The notes beneath the pieces are model-generated. The model ran no database searches and was not told the origin of the DNA. It saw only the letters and a list, made by a program, of their open reading frames with translations. A program made the position numbers and the translations under genes. Of a stretch of 64,000 bases of DNA, positions 1 to 7,536 are shown piece by piece (within the stretch, counting starts at the first letter, position 1; each line of letters starts with the position of its first letter). Source of the stretch: Streptomyces sp. NK08204. Lineage in GTDB: Bacteria; Actinomycetota; Actinomycetes; Streptomycetales; Streptomycetaceae. The DNA lies in NCBI RefSeq assembly GCF_020400585.1, contig NZ_JAINVF010000006.1, positions 62,001 through 126,000 of the forward strand, given 5' to 3'.

Positions 1-11
1 TGGGCACGACC

Positions 12-458
12 ATGGGGATCTGTGCGGTCCATCTGCGCATGGCGCACCAGCGTCGTCTGAACGCCGGCCGGCCGACTGACAGGCTGTGGTTGGTCGGCGG
101 GTCGCTGTTCACCGCCATGCTCTTTCTGTCGCTGTTCTTCAGCATGGCGCGATACGCCCACGATGCCGGTCTGGCACAGGCCCAACTCGATGCGAGAGGT
201 CACTATCGCGGTAGGCCATGGGTCCGCGTCTACTCCCGGCAGCCTATCGCCTACAACCTGCCCGACATCTCACGGGAGGACCTTGCCCCCGACCACGGGC
301 CCTACCGGTACCGGTATGAATGGTTCGTGCTGTTGGCGAAGAGCAACGGCCGGTATTACCTGGTGAATCGCTCATGGCATCCGTTCTCGAACAACACGGT
401 GGTCGTGCTGCCCGACGACGACAGCGTTCGTGTCGACGTCCTCGGGCGCCCGTCATGA
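12..458 (+). CDS. Hypothetical single-pass membrane protein, possibly 5'-truncated by the window edge
   Basis: I do not recognise this family. The 148 residues contain one hydrophobic segment at about residues 28-48, followed by a mostly polar, probably extracytoplasmic domain that is rich in Tyr, Arg and Asp. That is the layout of a small anchored protein with an outside domain. No stop codon occurs in frame between the window start and the ATG, so the real start may lie upstream of the window. The gene converges on the lipoprotein gene that ends 15 bp beyond its stop. No catalytic motif is visible. Confidence 0.6.
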   Translation: MGICAVHLRMAHQRRLNAGRPTDRLWLVGGSLFTAMLFLSLFFSMARYAHDAGLAQAQLDARGHYRGRPWVRVYSRQPIAYNLPDISREDLAPDHGPYRYRYEWFVLLAKSNGRYYLVNRSWHPFSNNTVVVLPDDDSVRVDVLGRPS

Positions 459-473
459 GCGCCTTTCCGCCCG

Positions 474-1259
474 TCAGGAAGCGGACCCGCTGTCTCCAGG
501 CTCGGTCGCCCCAGGCGGTGCATGAGGGCTTTCCGGAGAAGACTCGGGTGAGCCGGGAGAGGACTCGGGTGAGGCCGGAGAGGATTCGGGTGAGCCGGGA
601 GAGGATTGCGGTGAGCCAGGAGAGGAATCGGGTGAGCCGAGGGAGGACTCGGGTGAGGCGGCAGGAGAAGAGTTGCTCTCGGGCGCCGGCGTGGTCGAGG
701 AGTTCGTCTCCTCGGCAGAGGGCTTCCTCGACTCGTACGTAGGCCTCCCCGGCTCGCTGGGCGGTTCTTCGGTGGTGCCACCCGATTTCGACGCATGGAC
801 CACCAGTTCCACGCGGATGGTCGCAGAGGGCGGATCAGTCTCGATGACCAGAAGCACCGTGCTGACCCCGGCGACCGTCGGTTTGGACACGATCTCGATC
901 GCGCAGGACTCGCCGGGCTTGAGCGTCCTTCCGGCACAGGTCCCCAGATCGGCGGAGAACTGCGACGGTCGCGCGGATCCCCTGGACCGGTAGGACATTG
1001 GCCCGGCGGTGCTCTCCCTGGTATGAACGCTCCGGACCTTCACCGGCTTGTCCTCGGTATTGGTGACACGCACCCGGCCGACGGCAGAGGATCCGACCTG
1101 TACCGTCGGAACACTGATGTGCGAGGTGTCTCCCGTGTGGACATCGCCATACAGCTTGTCCGAGCCCGGTTCCTTCTTCACCTGGCACCCAGCCGCCCAC
1201 CACACGGCCACGGCCATCACCGAAGCACTGCACACGACACGCCGGACTGCGCCCCGCAT
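474..1259 (-). CDS. Putative lipoprotein with immunoglobulin-like domain and Ser/Pro repeat tail
   Basis: The 261-residue product begins with a lipoprotein signal peptide whose lipobox ends WWAAGC, with Cys25 as the lipidation site, so it should be anchored on the outer face of the membrane. Residues of about 40-150 form a beta-rich module with Lys, Val and Gly pattern and paired cysteines, resembling the HYDIN/ASPM (choice-of-anchor) immunoglobulin-like folds; this is an inference. The last 80 residues are a low-complexity tail of SSPGSPE-type heptads. I chose the ATG at 1259 over the upstream in-frame start at 1352 because GAGGTG sits just ahead of it and the signal peptide starts there. 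Confidence 0.75.
   Translation of the reverse strand: MRGAVRRVVCSASVMAVAVWWAAGCQVKKEPGSDKLYGDVHTGDTSHISVPTVQVGSSAVGRVRVTNTEDKPVKVRSVHTRESTAGPMSYRSRGSARPSQFSADLGTCAGRTLKPGESCAIEIVSKPTVAGVSTVLLVIETDPPSATIRVELVVHASKSGGTTEEPPSEPGRPTYESRKPSAEETNSSTTPAPESNSSPAASPESSLGSPDSSPGSPQSSPGSPESSPASPESSPGSPESSPESPHAPPGATEPGDSGSAS
541..660 (-). repeat. 21-bp tandem repeats encoding the SSPGSPE heptads
   Basis: About six imperfect copies of a 21-bp unit encode consecutive seven-residue Ser-Ser-Pro-Gly/Ala-Ser-Pro-Glu blocks in the C-terminal tail of the lipoprotein. The unit length is a multiple of three, so changes in copy number would keep the frame open. Such a tail is likely a flexible wall-spanning spacer. 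Confidence 0.7.
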
Positions 1260-1980
1260 GATCACCTCTGTTTCGATCTGTGTTCGACAGTCACCTTTCC
1301 ACAGCAGGGGTGCCACCTGTCCTGACACGAACGACGCGGCGCTACCTCTCACCCGCGCGCACTAATACGCCTGCAGCGTTTCGCCAACTGGCCTGCTTGA
1401 GGCGCTTCAGTGCTGCGAAGCCCGCCTTTCGTCTTCCTCGACGGCTGCTTCCAAGGGTGCTACCACCCGTCCTGCAGATGCTGGCCCACGCGGCGAACGG
1501 GGCGTATCGCTGGTACGGAGTGCTCCTTCGAGGACGGACGGCCGCTGGACAGATGCGCCTGCTGTTCATGGCGGACCGGATCCCGCCGGAGCTGAGGGTG
1601 ATCGTCGAGTTCCTGAACCGGCAGATGCGGTATCGACGTGTATGCGGTCGAGCTGACCCAGTACAGGGCGCCGGAGACCTCTGGGTGTCCTCGTCCCGCG
1701 CGTCCACGGGGAGGTTGCCACGGCCGCGCAGTCCCCTTCCGGCCGCCGCACCGACAGCGGACCGCGCGTGCCGGACCGCCAGGCGGCGCCCGGCCTCCTT
1801 CGCCTCCGCGGCCAACTCGGCTGGACTGGTTGTCTTCGGCCCAGGGCGGCGGCGAGCATCCGTCGGGCGCCCATCACCTGGGGAGGTGCGCCCTTCACGC
1901 GCTCCCGGGAGCCTCCTTGTCGGACTCCGCCCGTATCGTGCACGCAAGCACTGGATACACGACCGGAAAAGGGGAGTGGG
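1260..1980. other. Long gene-poor spacer with a decayed fragment
   Basis: This 721-bp stretch has no convincing intact gene. The only coding trace I can support is the frameshifted fragment at 1553-1676. Several long open frames on both strands here have compositions expected by chance in high-GC DNA (Arg/Pro-rich, no motifs) and were left out. Confidence 0.5.
1553..1676 (+). pseudogene. Frameshifted remnant of an IPPELR-IVEFLN family protein
   Basis: One frame reads MADRIPPELRVIVEFLNRQM and breaks off at about 1630. The next frame then continues IDVYAVELTQYR from 1632. Joined, they match a motif I associate with actinobacterial hypothetical proteins that look nuclease-related ('IPPELRRIVEFLN..M...EV.A.E..QY'). 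The two pieces lie in different frames separated by one base, so the gene is broken, and most of its length is missing. The family assignment comes from memory of the motif and is tentative. Confidence 0.45.
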
Positions 1981-2391
1981 ATGGACGAGTGGGTTCCCGT
2001 TGACTTGATACATCTGTCTGATGGACGAGACGTCTCCCTCGTCCTGCGTGCGGTTGGGCCCCACGAAGCTCGACGCGCCCACGTTCGAGCCGAGTGCCTG
2101 GTGACTACGGATTTCGTGAATGCCCGCTTGGAGACCAGCATCTGGCTTGATCACCTCCAGGAGTGGGAGGAAGCACTGAGCCGCCTCCGTGCTGGTGAAG
2201 ACGCCAGCTGGCCGCAAGGAAGCCGAGGGCTGGAGCTGTACTTTCACCCGCACGAAAACGGCTGGCTCTCCCTCTCGGTCCACGACCCCGACAGGTTGAC
2301 GGTGGCCCTGGGACTCGAAGCACCGCCTGAGTGGATCGAGGAGCACGAGGCAAACGTTCAGCGCCTGCGTGAGGCCTGCGGCGAGTCCTGA
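1981..2391 (+). CDS. DUF5959 family protein
   Basis: This small acidic cytoplasmic protein has 136 residues. Its pattern (an N-terminal strand pair, a central 'LDHLQEWEEALSRL' helix, then 'LELYFHPHENGWLSLSV' and a DPDRL motif near the C-terminus) matches the Streptomyces DUF5959 family, whose function is unknown. The ATG at 1981 follows GGGGAG. A longer reading from 1768 would add low-complexity Arg/Pro sequence and is unlikely. It faces the PAP2 gene convergently with a 156-bp gap. Confidence 0.75.
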   Translation: MDEWVPVDLIHLSDGRDVSLVLRAVGPHEARRAHVRAECLVTTDFVNARLETSIWLDHLQEWEEALSRLRAGEDASWPQGSRGLELYFHPHENGWLSLSVHDPDRLTVALGLEAPPEWIEEHEANVQRLREACGES

Positions 2392-2547
2392 AGACGTCAG
2401 CCCGCCAGACTGAGGTCTCGGGGTTGCAGCTCGATCAGAGCAGCGGCGACGGCGGAGCCGCGATGGCGAGGCGTTGAGCGTATGGCCTCGTCGTCCCGGA
2501 GCACGGCTCGTGCGTATATGTCCGTGAGCGCCATTTCCGGGGCTGAC

Positions 2548-3924
2548 TCAAACCAGCTCGGGTAGCGGGTCCGGTCGCAGCGCCGGTGCGGCTTTCGACT
2601 CCCACAGTCTGGTGGTCCGTAGGTAGCCGTGGATCACTGAGATCATCGCCAGAATGAGAAGTGGTCCGAACACCCACGGATGGAGGGCCATTTCCATCGG
2701 CAGATAGCGGTACGAGACCAAGAGTGCGGCGAAGACCGCTGTGCCGTGGGCGACCATCTGGGTTCCTGACCGGTCCCAGCCGCGTTCGAGCGAGCGGAGA
2801 GCTGCTTCGATCGTGAGGGCGAACACCACACCGGCCACGAGATCCGTGCCGTAGTGGTAGCCGAATCCCAGCGTTGCGCCGAGCGTGGCGATCAGCCAGA
2901 AAGCGCCTGCGTACCGCAGGATCCGTGGGCCCGTGCGGGAATGGATGAAGATCGCGGTGGCCCAGGCTGTGTGCAGACTGGGCATGCAGTTGCGGGGGGT
3001 GATCTCGTCGTATGACACCGGGTGCGGAGTGCTGATCGGCGGCGGTGTGTCCGGCCACAGGTTGGCCACCGCCCAGTGCACGCCACCGGTGCCGGAGGCT
3101 CCCGGCCCGTACGCGAAGACCGGTCCGACCACCGGGAAGAGCATGTAGATGCCCGGTCCGAGGAGGCCGATCACCAGAAAGGTGCGCACCAGATGATGGC
3201 GCGGGAAGCGCCGTTCGACCCTCACGTTGCGCAGCTGATACAGCGCGACGACGACCGCGGCCACCGCCAGCTGAGCGTATACCCAGCCGAGAAGATGGGT
3301 GCCGATCGGGCCGGTGGCCTCGACCATCCGGCCTGCCAGCCACGACGGGTTGCCCAGCGCGTGATCGGCGGTCGCCACGTACGGGTCGAGCACCGACGGG
3401 CGGGTCTTCGAGGTGATGAGCAGCCAGGTGTCGCCGGTCTTGCGTCCGGCCACCAGCAGCAGGCCCAGCCCGACGCCCTTCAGCAGCAGGACGCGTTCCC
3501 GGCCCGTGCGGCGCGTGACAGCGATGACCGCACAGCCCAGCATCACCCACAACGCGCCGTTGCCGAAGAAATGGCCGTCGGTCATCTTGGCGTCGACCGC
3601 CCACCGCACCCCTACGAAGACGACGTCGATGCCGATCGCGACACCAGCCGCGATGAACCGTTGCCGCCAGGTGAGCACCACCATCATCAACGCCATACCC
3701 GCGTACAGCGGCCCTGGCTTGGGAGCGAATATCACCTCTTCCGCCTGATTGGTCATCGGCCCCGGTGTACCGCAGCAGCGACGCGCGACGATCTCCAGCG
3801 TGATGAGGAAACCGAGTGCCACCACGCCCGTCGCGGCCCACAGGATCGCCCGCGGTTGACGCCACGCGGCGTACGTAGTTCTGCCGGTTATTCGCGAAAA
3901 GACTCGCGATGATATAGGTATCAA
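2548..3924 (-). CDS. PAP2-superfamily membrane phosphatase / AUR1-type inositolphosphotransferase-like protein
   Basis: A 458-residue polytopic membrane protein with about ten hydrophobic segments. Residues 256-273 (GPGIYMLFP...GPVFAYG), NCMPSLHTAW (312-321, motif with catalytic His) and HYGTD (358-361 region) fit the conserved phosphatase motifs of PAP2 / inositol phosphorylceramide synthase-like proteins, which act on lipid phosphates at the membrane surface. Unusually, an additional multi-span N-terminal half (residues 25-240) precedes the catalytic domain. The gene appears monocistronic. Substrate is not predictable from sequence; phospholipid or polyprenyl phosphates are plausible. Confidence 0.8.
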   Translation of the reverse strand: MIPISSRVFSRITGRTTYAAWRQPRAILWAATGVVALGFLITLEIVARRCCGTPGPMTNQAEEVIFAPKPGPLYAGMALMMVVLTWRQRFIAAGVAIGIDVVFVGVRWAVDAKMTDGHFFGNGALWVMLGCAVIAVTRRTGRERVLLLKGVGLGLLLVAGRKTGDTWLLITSKTRPSVLDPYVATADHALGNPSWLAGRMVEATGPIGTHLLGWVYAQLAVAAVVVALYQLRNVRVERRFPRHHLVRTFLVIGLLGPGIYMLFPVVGPVFAYGPGASGTGGVHWAVANLWPDTPPPISTPHPVSYDEITPRNCMPSLHTAWATAIFIHSRTGPRILRYAGAFWLIATLGATLGFGYHYGTDLVAGVVFALTIEAALRSLERGWDRSGTQMVAHGTAVFAALLVSYRYLPMEMALHPWVFGPLLILAMISVIHGYLRTTRLWESKAAPALRPDPLPELV

Positions 3925-4856
3925 CTGTCTGACCGATTTGTTATCTAGTCAACCAGGCCGCCGTTCGCGCTGGATGGCATGGTTTTCCGGTGGGGGACGG
4001 AGGGGGTGATCGTCGCTAATTCGAACATGCTATCGGAGTGGCGGGGAATGGTCTCCGACAATGTCATCAACCGCCCGGAGCGCGTCCATGAGGAGACTCG
4101 CGTCCGCGTGGAACTCGGGCGCCGTAAAACGGCTTGCCGGACCTGGCTGTTCACACTGGCCACCTCTGGCTGCTACCGAAGGCACCACGGTCGGCGCGCT
4201 CCGTTCCCCCTGCTCGGCCATCCTGTTCCGGCGAACCGGCCCGTCCGCAGTGCCCAGGATCATACCGACTCCGGCCGGCTCCGCGACGGCTCGGTCTGGG
4301 CGAGCCACGCCCGTGTGATCCCTGGCATGCGCTGGCGCCTCATACTCGGCTCGACCGCCCAAGGAACACGGGTCGTCATGAAGTTCGGCGTGCCGTCGGC
4401 CGCGTAGCTGTCGGTCACCTCGGTCCGGGTGGGGTCGCCGGGCACGCCGGTCTGCCGTACGGCTTGCCGTCGTAGTACGTGCGGACCCGTTCGGCGTTGT
4501 CGCCGCAGCCGCGGCTGCGGTGCAGGCGTCGGTGCCGAAGACCACGAGGCGCTCGGACTCCAGTCGCGTGCGCTACCTCGCCGGGGACGGCACGTCGCTG
4601 CGGCCCGCCCGGCCGGGACGGCTGCCGAAGCCCACGCCGGACGGATCGAACGTGGCCTGCGCCGATGTGCTGCCCGGTCACGGCGACGACGGAGGGCGTC
4701 CGTGGGCTGCTCATCGTGAAGACCCCCGAGGCGGCCACCGACCCGGCGCGCGAAAGGTTGCCCTGAGTCGGACGGCTGACGGTTGCGTCGGCGAGTGGCA
4801 GGCCCCTGCCATGTGGGGTGGCTCGGTCGGCGGACGGTGACGGGTGGCCTGGGGCC
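3925..4856. other. 932-bp stretch with relic coding only
   Basis: No intact gene is convincing here. The reverse strand between about 4300 and 4570 holds a twice-frameshifted Rhs/YD-repeat fragment (listed separately). A 63-codon reverse frame at 4030-4221 has slightly less biased composition and an ATG start but only a weak ribosome site and no recognisable motif. The part from 4571 to 4856 shows nothing I can identify. Confidence 0.45.
4300..4570 (-). pseudogene. Remnant of an Rhs / YD-repeat protein, two frameshifts
   Basis: Reading the reverse strand, three frames join into one protein-like sequence: ESERLVVFGTDACTAA, then DNAERVRTYYDGKPYG, then QTGVPGDPTRTEVTDSYAAD. 'RTYYDG..YG' followed by 'GD.TRTE' is characteristic of actinobacterial YD-repeat (Rhs/teneurin-like) shell proteins, which carry secreted toxins. 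The frame changes fall near 4500 and 4450. Only about 90 codons of what would be a protein of well over 1000 residues survive, and no toxin tip or immunity gene is visible. Confidence 0.55.
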
Positions 4857-6269
4857 TCATCCGGCGGCGCATGCCCGTGCCGCCTGAGCAAGGCGGCGGA
4901 CGCCCTCGGTGAGGTCGGCGGGGTGTTCGGCGGCCGCGAAGGCAAGGCGCAGGTAGGCGCCGGAGGGCTCGGCCGGGAAGAAGGTGGTGCCGGCGTCGAC
5001 CGCCACGCCGTGGGCGCGGGCCGCGTCCGCGAGGACGTAGTCCTCCAGGCCGGGCGGCAGTTGGACCCACAGGTGGAGGCCGCCGTCAGGGATCCGGGGA
5101 ACGGCCCAGTCCGGCAGGTCGCGGGCCAGGGCTCCCGCGAGGACCGTCCAGCGTTCCCGCAGCCGGGTGGAGAGGGTGCGCAGATGGCGGTCCCAGGCCG
5201 GAGTGCTGACCAGTTCCACGGCGGCCTCCTGCAGAGGGCGGGTGATGAAGAAGTCATCGACCCGGCGCATGCCCCGCAGCCGCCGCATCACCGGCCCGCG
5301 GGCGATCACCGCCCCGATGCGCAGGCTCGGTGAGGCCGGCTTGGTCAGTGAGGTCAGGTGGACCACCGTCCCGTCGCGGTCGTCCGCGACCAGGGGGCGG
5401 GGCACCGGTCGCCCGTGGCCGAGATGGCGGGCGAAGTCGTCCTCGACGAGGAACGCCCCGGTGGCGCGGGCCACGTCCACGACCTGACGCCGCCGCTCGG
5501 GTGTCAGCACCGTGCCGGTCGGGTTGTGGAAGGTGGGCTGGCAGTACAGCAGCCGGGCCCCGGTCACGGCGAAGGCGTCGGCCAGCAGGTCGGGGCGGAT
5601 ACCGTGGTCGTCCATCGGTACGGGTACCGGGCGCAGCCCCGCAGCGCGGGCAGCGGCCAGCGCGCCCGGGTAGGTCGGCGACTCCACCAGCACCGGGCTG
5701 CCCGGCGCGGCCAGCGCCCGGAACAGCATCGACAGCGCGCCCTGCCCGCCGCCGGTGACCAGCACGTCGTGCGGGCCCAGGTCGCCGCCCGCGACCCGGG
5801 CGAAGATCGCGCGCAGGGGGGCGAGGCCCTCGGCGGGTGCCCGGTCCCAGGCGTCGGGGCGACGGGCAGCGCGGGCCAGCGCCGCGCTGAGCGCCCGGTC
5901 CGGGCGCAGTGCCGGGTGCAGGTAGCCGCCCGCCATGGAGATCGTCCCGGGCGGCAGCGGGCCCGAGGGGGCGTCCGCGGCACCCGCGTCGAAGTCGTTT
6001 CCGGCGAGCGCCACCGCCTGCCAGGAGGTGTCCGGGGCGTCGTCGCTGGCACGGGTGTGGCGCGGGGCGACATAGGTGCCGCTGCCGGGACGGGTGACCA
6101 CCTCGCCCTCGGCAGCCAGTTGGGCGAACGCGCGCGACACGGTCACCGGACTGACGCCATGACGCCCCGTCAATTCACGGCTGCTCGGCAGCCGTTCGCC
6201 GGGCGCCAGTTGGGCGATCTCCATGCGGAGGATCGCCACGAGGACTTCAGTACTGCTACTCTCATGCAT
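4857..6269 (-). CDS. MocR/GabR-type regulator (GntR winged helix fused to class I aminotransferase domain)
   Basis: The product has 470 residues. Residues 5-72 form a GntR-type winged helix-turn-helix (LPSSRELTGRHGVSPVTVSR), joined by a linker to an aminotransferase fold I domain (about 105-460). That domain has the PLP-site sequence FHNPTG and the lysine of SLTKPASPSLR (K310). Such proteins sense PLP or an amino compound and control a divergent target gene. Here the divergent neighbour is a class V aminotransferase plus an MFS exporter. I chose the ATG at 6269 because upstream codons are not protein-like; it lies inside the palindrome shared with the neighbour. Confidence 0.85.
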   Translation of the reverse strand: MHESSSTEVLVAILRMEIAQLAPGERLPSSRELTGRHGVSPVTVSRAFAQLAAEGEVVTRPGSGTYVAPRHTRASDDAPDTSWQAVALAGNDFDAGAADAPSGPLPPGTISMAGGYLHPALRPDRALSAALARAARRPDAWDRAPAEGLAPLRAIFARVAGGDLGPHDVLVTGGGQGALSMLFRALAAPGSPVLVESPTYPGALAAARAAGLRPVPVPMDDHGIRPDLLADAFAVTGARLLYCQPTFHNPTGTVLTPERRRQVVDVARATGAFLVEDDFARHLGHGRPVPRPLVADDRDGTVVHLTSLTKPASPSLRIGAVIARGPVMRRLRGMRRVDDFFITRPLQEAAVELVSTPAWDRHLRTLSTRLRERWTVLAGALARDLPDWAVPRIPDGGLHLWVQLPPGLEDYVLADAARAHGVAVDAGTTFFPAEPSGAYLRLAFAAAEHPADLTEGVRRLAQAARACAAG

Positions 6270-6315
6270 GAGACAACAGAGTAACGCTTCTCTCCTTACT
6301 GGAGAATCGCTTCTC
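6260..6315. promoter_or_regulatory. Divergent start/operator region: 14-bp palindrome plus CGCTTCTC direct repeat
   Basis: TCTCATGCATGAGA (6260-6273) is a perfect palindrome holding the start codons of both divergent genes: the reverse ATG is bases 6269-6267 and the forward ATG bases 6268-6270. Two direct copies of CGCTTCTC follow at 6285-6292 and 6308-6315, 23 bp apart. MocR proteins such as GabR and PdxR are known to bind direct repeats, so these are candidate operator half-sites. TACTCT-like -10 boxes lie a few bases from each start on both strands, which suggests leaderless mRNAs; that part is inference. Confidence 0.55.
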
Positions 6316-7536
6316 AGCTCGGCGGAGTTCACCCCGGCGGACATCGCGGCCCTCCGCGCCGACACCCCTGGCTGCGAGTCGGTCGTCCACTTCAACAACG
6401 CCGGCTGCGGCCTGGTGGCCCGCCCCGTGCTCGCGGCCGTGACCGACCACCTCCGACTCGAAGCGGAGATCGGCGGATACGAGGCGTCGGCCGCCCGAGA
6501 GACCCAGGTCCGCGACTTCTACACCTCGATCGCCGACCTCCTGGGCACCGGCCCCGGGAACATCGCCTTCGCCGGCAGCGCCACCCACGCCTACACCAAG
6601 GCACTGTCGGCGATCGACTTCGAGCCCGGAGACACGATCCTCACCACGCGCAACGACTTCATCTCCAACCAGATCGCGTTCCTCGCCCTACGCAGACGAT
6701 TCGGCGTCGAGATCGTCCACGCCCCCGACCGCCCCGACGGCAGCGGGGTCGACGTCGACGCCATGGCCGCGCTCATGCGCACCCACCGCCCCCGCCTGGT
6801 CGCCGCGACCCACGTCCCCACCAACTCCGGCCTCGTCCAGCCGATCGCCGACATCGGCCGCCACTGCCGCGAGTTGGAGCTGCTCTATCTCGTCGACGCC
6901 TGCCAGTCGGCGGGTCAGTACCCGCTCGACGTGAACGCGATCGGCTGCGACCTGCTGACCGCGACCTGCCGCAAGTTCCTGCGCGGGCCGCGTGGTTCGG
7001 GCTTCCTCTACGTCTCCGACCGCGTCCTGGAGGAGGGCTACGAGCCGCTGTTCATCGACATGTACGGGGCCCGCTGGGTCGAGCCCGAGAAGTACCGGCC
7101 GGTGGACAGCGCGGCACGGTTCGAGGAGTGGGAGTTCCCCTACGCCACCCTTCTCGGCTGCGCGGCCGCGGTGCGCTACGCCCTGCGGGTCGGCCTGGAG
7201 CCGATCTCCCGCCGGACGCCCGTGCTGGCCGCCGGGCTGCGTGACCGGCTGGCGGCCCTCCCCGGCGTACGGGTCCTTGACGGCGGCCCGGCTCCGGCGG
7301 CGCTCGTCACCTTCGAGATCGCCGGCTGGCAGCCGCAGCCGTTCAAGGCCGCCCTGGACGAGCGAGGCGTCAACTCGGCACTGAGTTTCCGGGAGTTCGC
7401 GCAGTACGACTTCGCGGACAAGGACGTCGACTGGTGTCTGCGCCTCTCCCCGCACTACTACAACACTGAGGAGGAGGTCGACATGGTCGCCGCGGCCGTC
7501 TCCGAGCTCGCCGAGCGCGGTCCGGGGAGCCACTGA
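6268..7536 (+). CDS. Class V aminotransferase-fold PLP enzyme (cysteine desulfurase / isopenicillin epimerase-like)
   Basis: This 422-residue PLP enzyme has the fold-type I class V landmarks: HFNNAGCG near the N-terminus, ATHVPTNSG, the VDACQSAGQ aspartate, and the CRKFLRGPRGSGF loop with the PLP lysine at about residue 236. Members act as desulfurases, epimerases or lyases on amino acids or peptides; the substrate cannot be read here. The stop overlaps the start of the MFS gene (TGATG), so the two are co-translated. It is divergent from the MocR gene, its likely regulator. The start is the ATG in the palindrome, and no later ATG or GTG would preserve the N-terminal motif. Confidence 0.8.
   Translation: MRQQSNASLLTGESLLSSAEFTPADIAALRADTPGCESVVHFNNAGCGLVARPVLAAVTDHLRLEAEIGGYEASAARETQVRDFYTSIADLLGTGPGNIAFAGSATHAYTKALSAIDFEPGDTILTTRNDFISNQIAFLALRRRFGVEIVHAPDRPDGSGVDVDAMAALMRTHRPRLVAATHVPTNSGLVQPIADIGRHCRELELLYLVDACQSAGQYPLDVNAIGCDLLTATCRKFLRGPRGSGFLYVSDRVLEEGYEPLFIDMYGARWVEPEKYRPVDSAARFEEWEFPYATLLGCAAAVRYALRVGLEPISRRTPVLAAGLRDRLAALPGVRVLDGGPAPAALVTFEIAGWQPQPFKAALDERGVNSALSFREFAQYDFADKDVDWCLRLSPHYYNTEEEVDMVAAAVSELAERGPGSH

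Noticed and set aside
1342-2346. Reverse frame of 334 codons over the DUF5959 gene and spacer
   Set aside because: It overlaps the well-supported DUF5959 gene and has no domain or ribosome site; a short stretch (SPAELAAEAKEAGRRLAVRH) looks protein-like but is isolated.
4030-4221. 63-codon reverse frame with an ATG start in the decayed zone
   Set aside because: Weak ribosome site, no motif, and it continues from the relic frame of the Rhs remnant.
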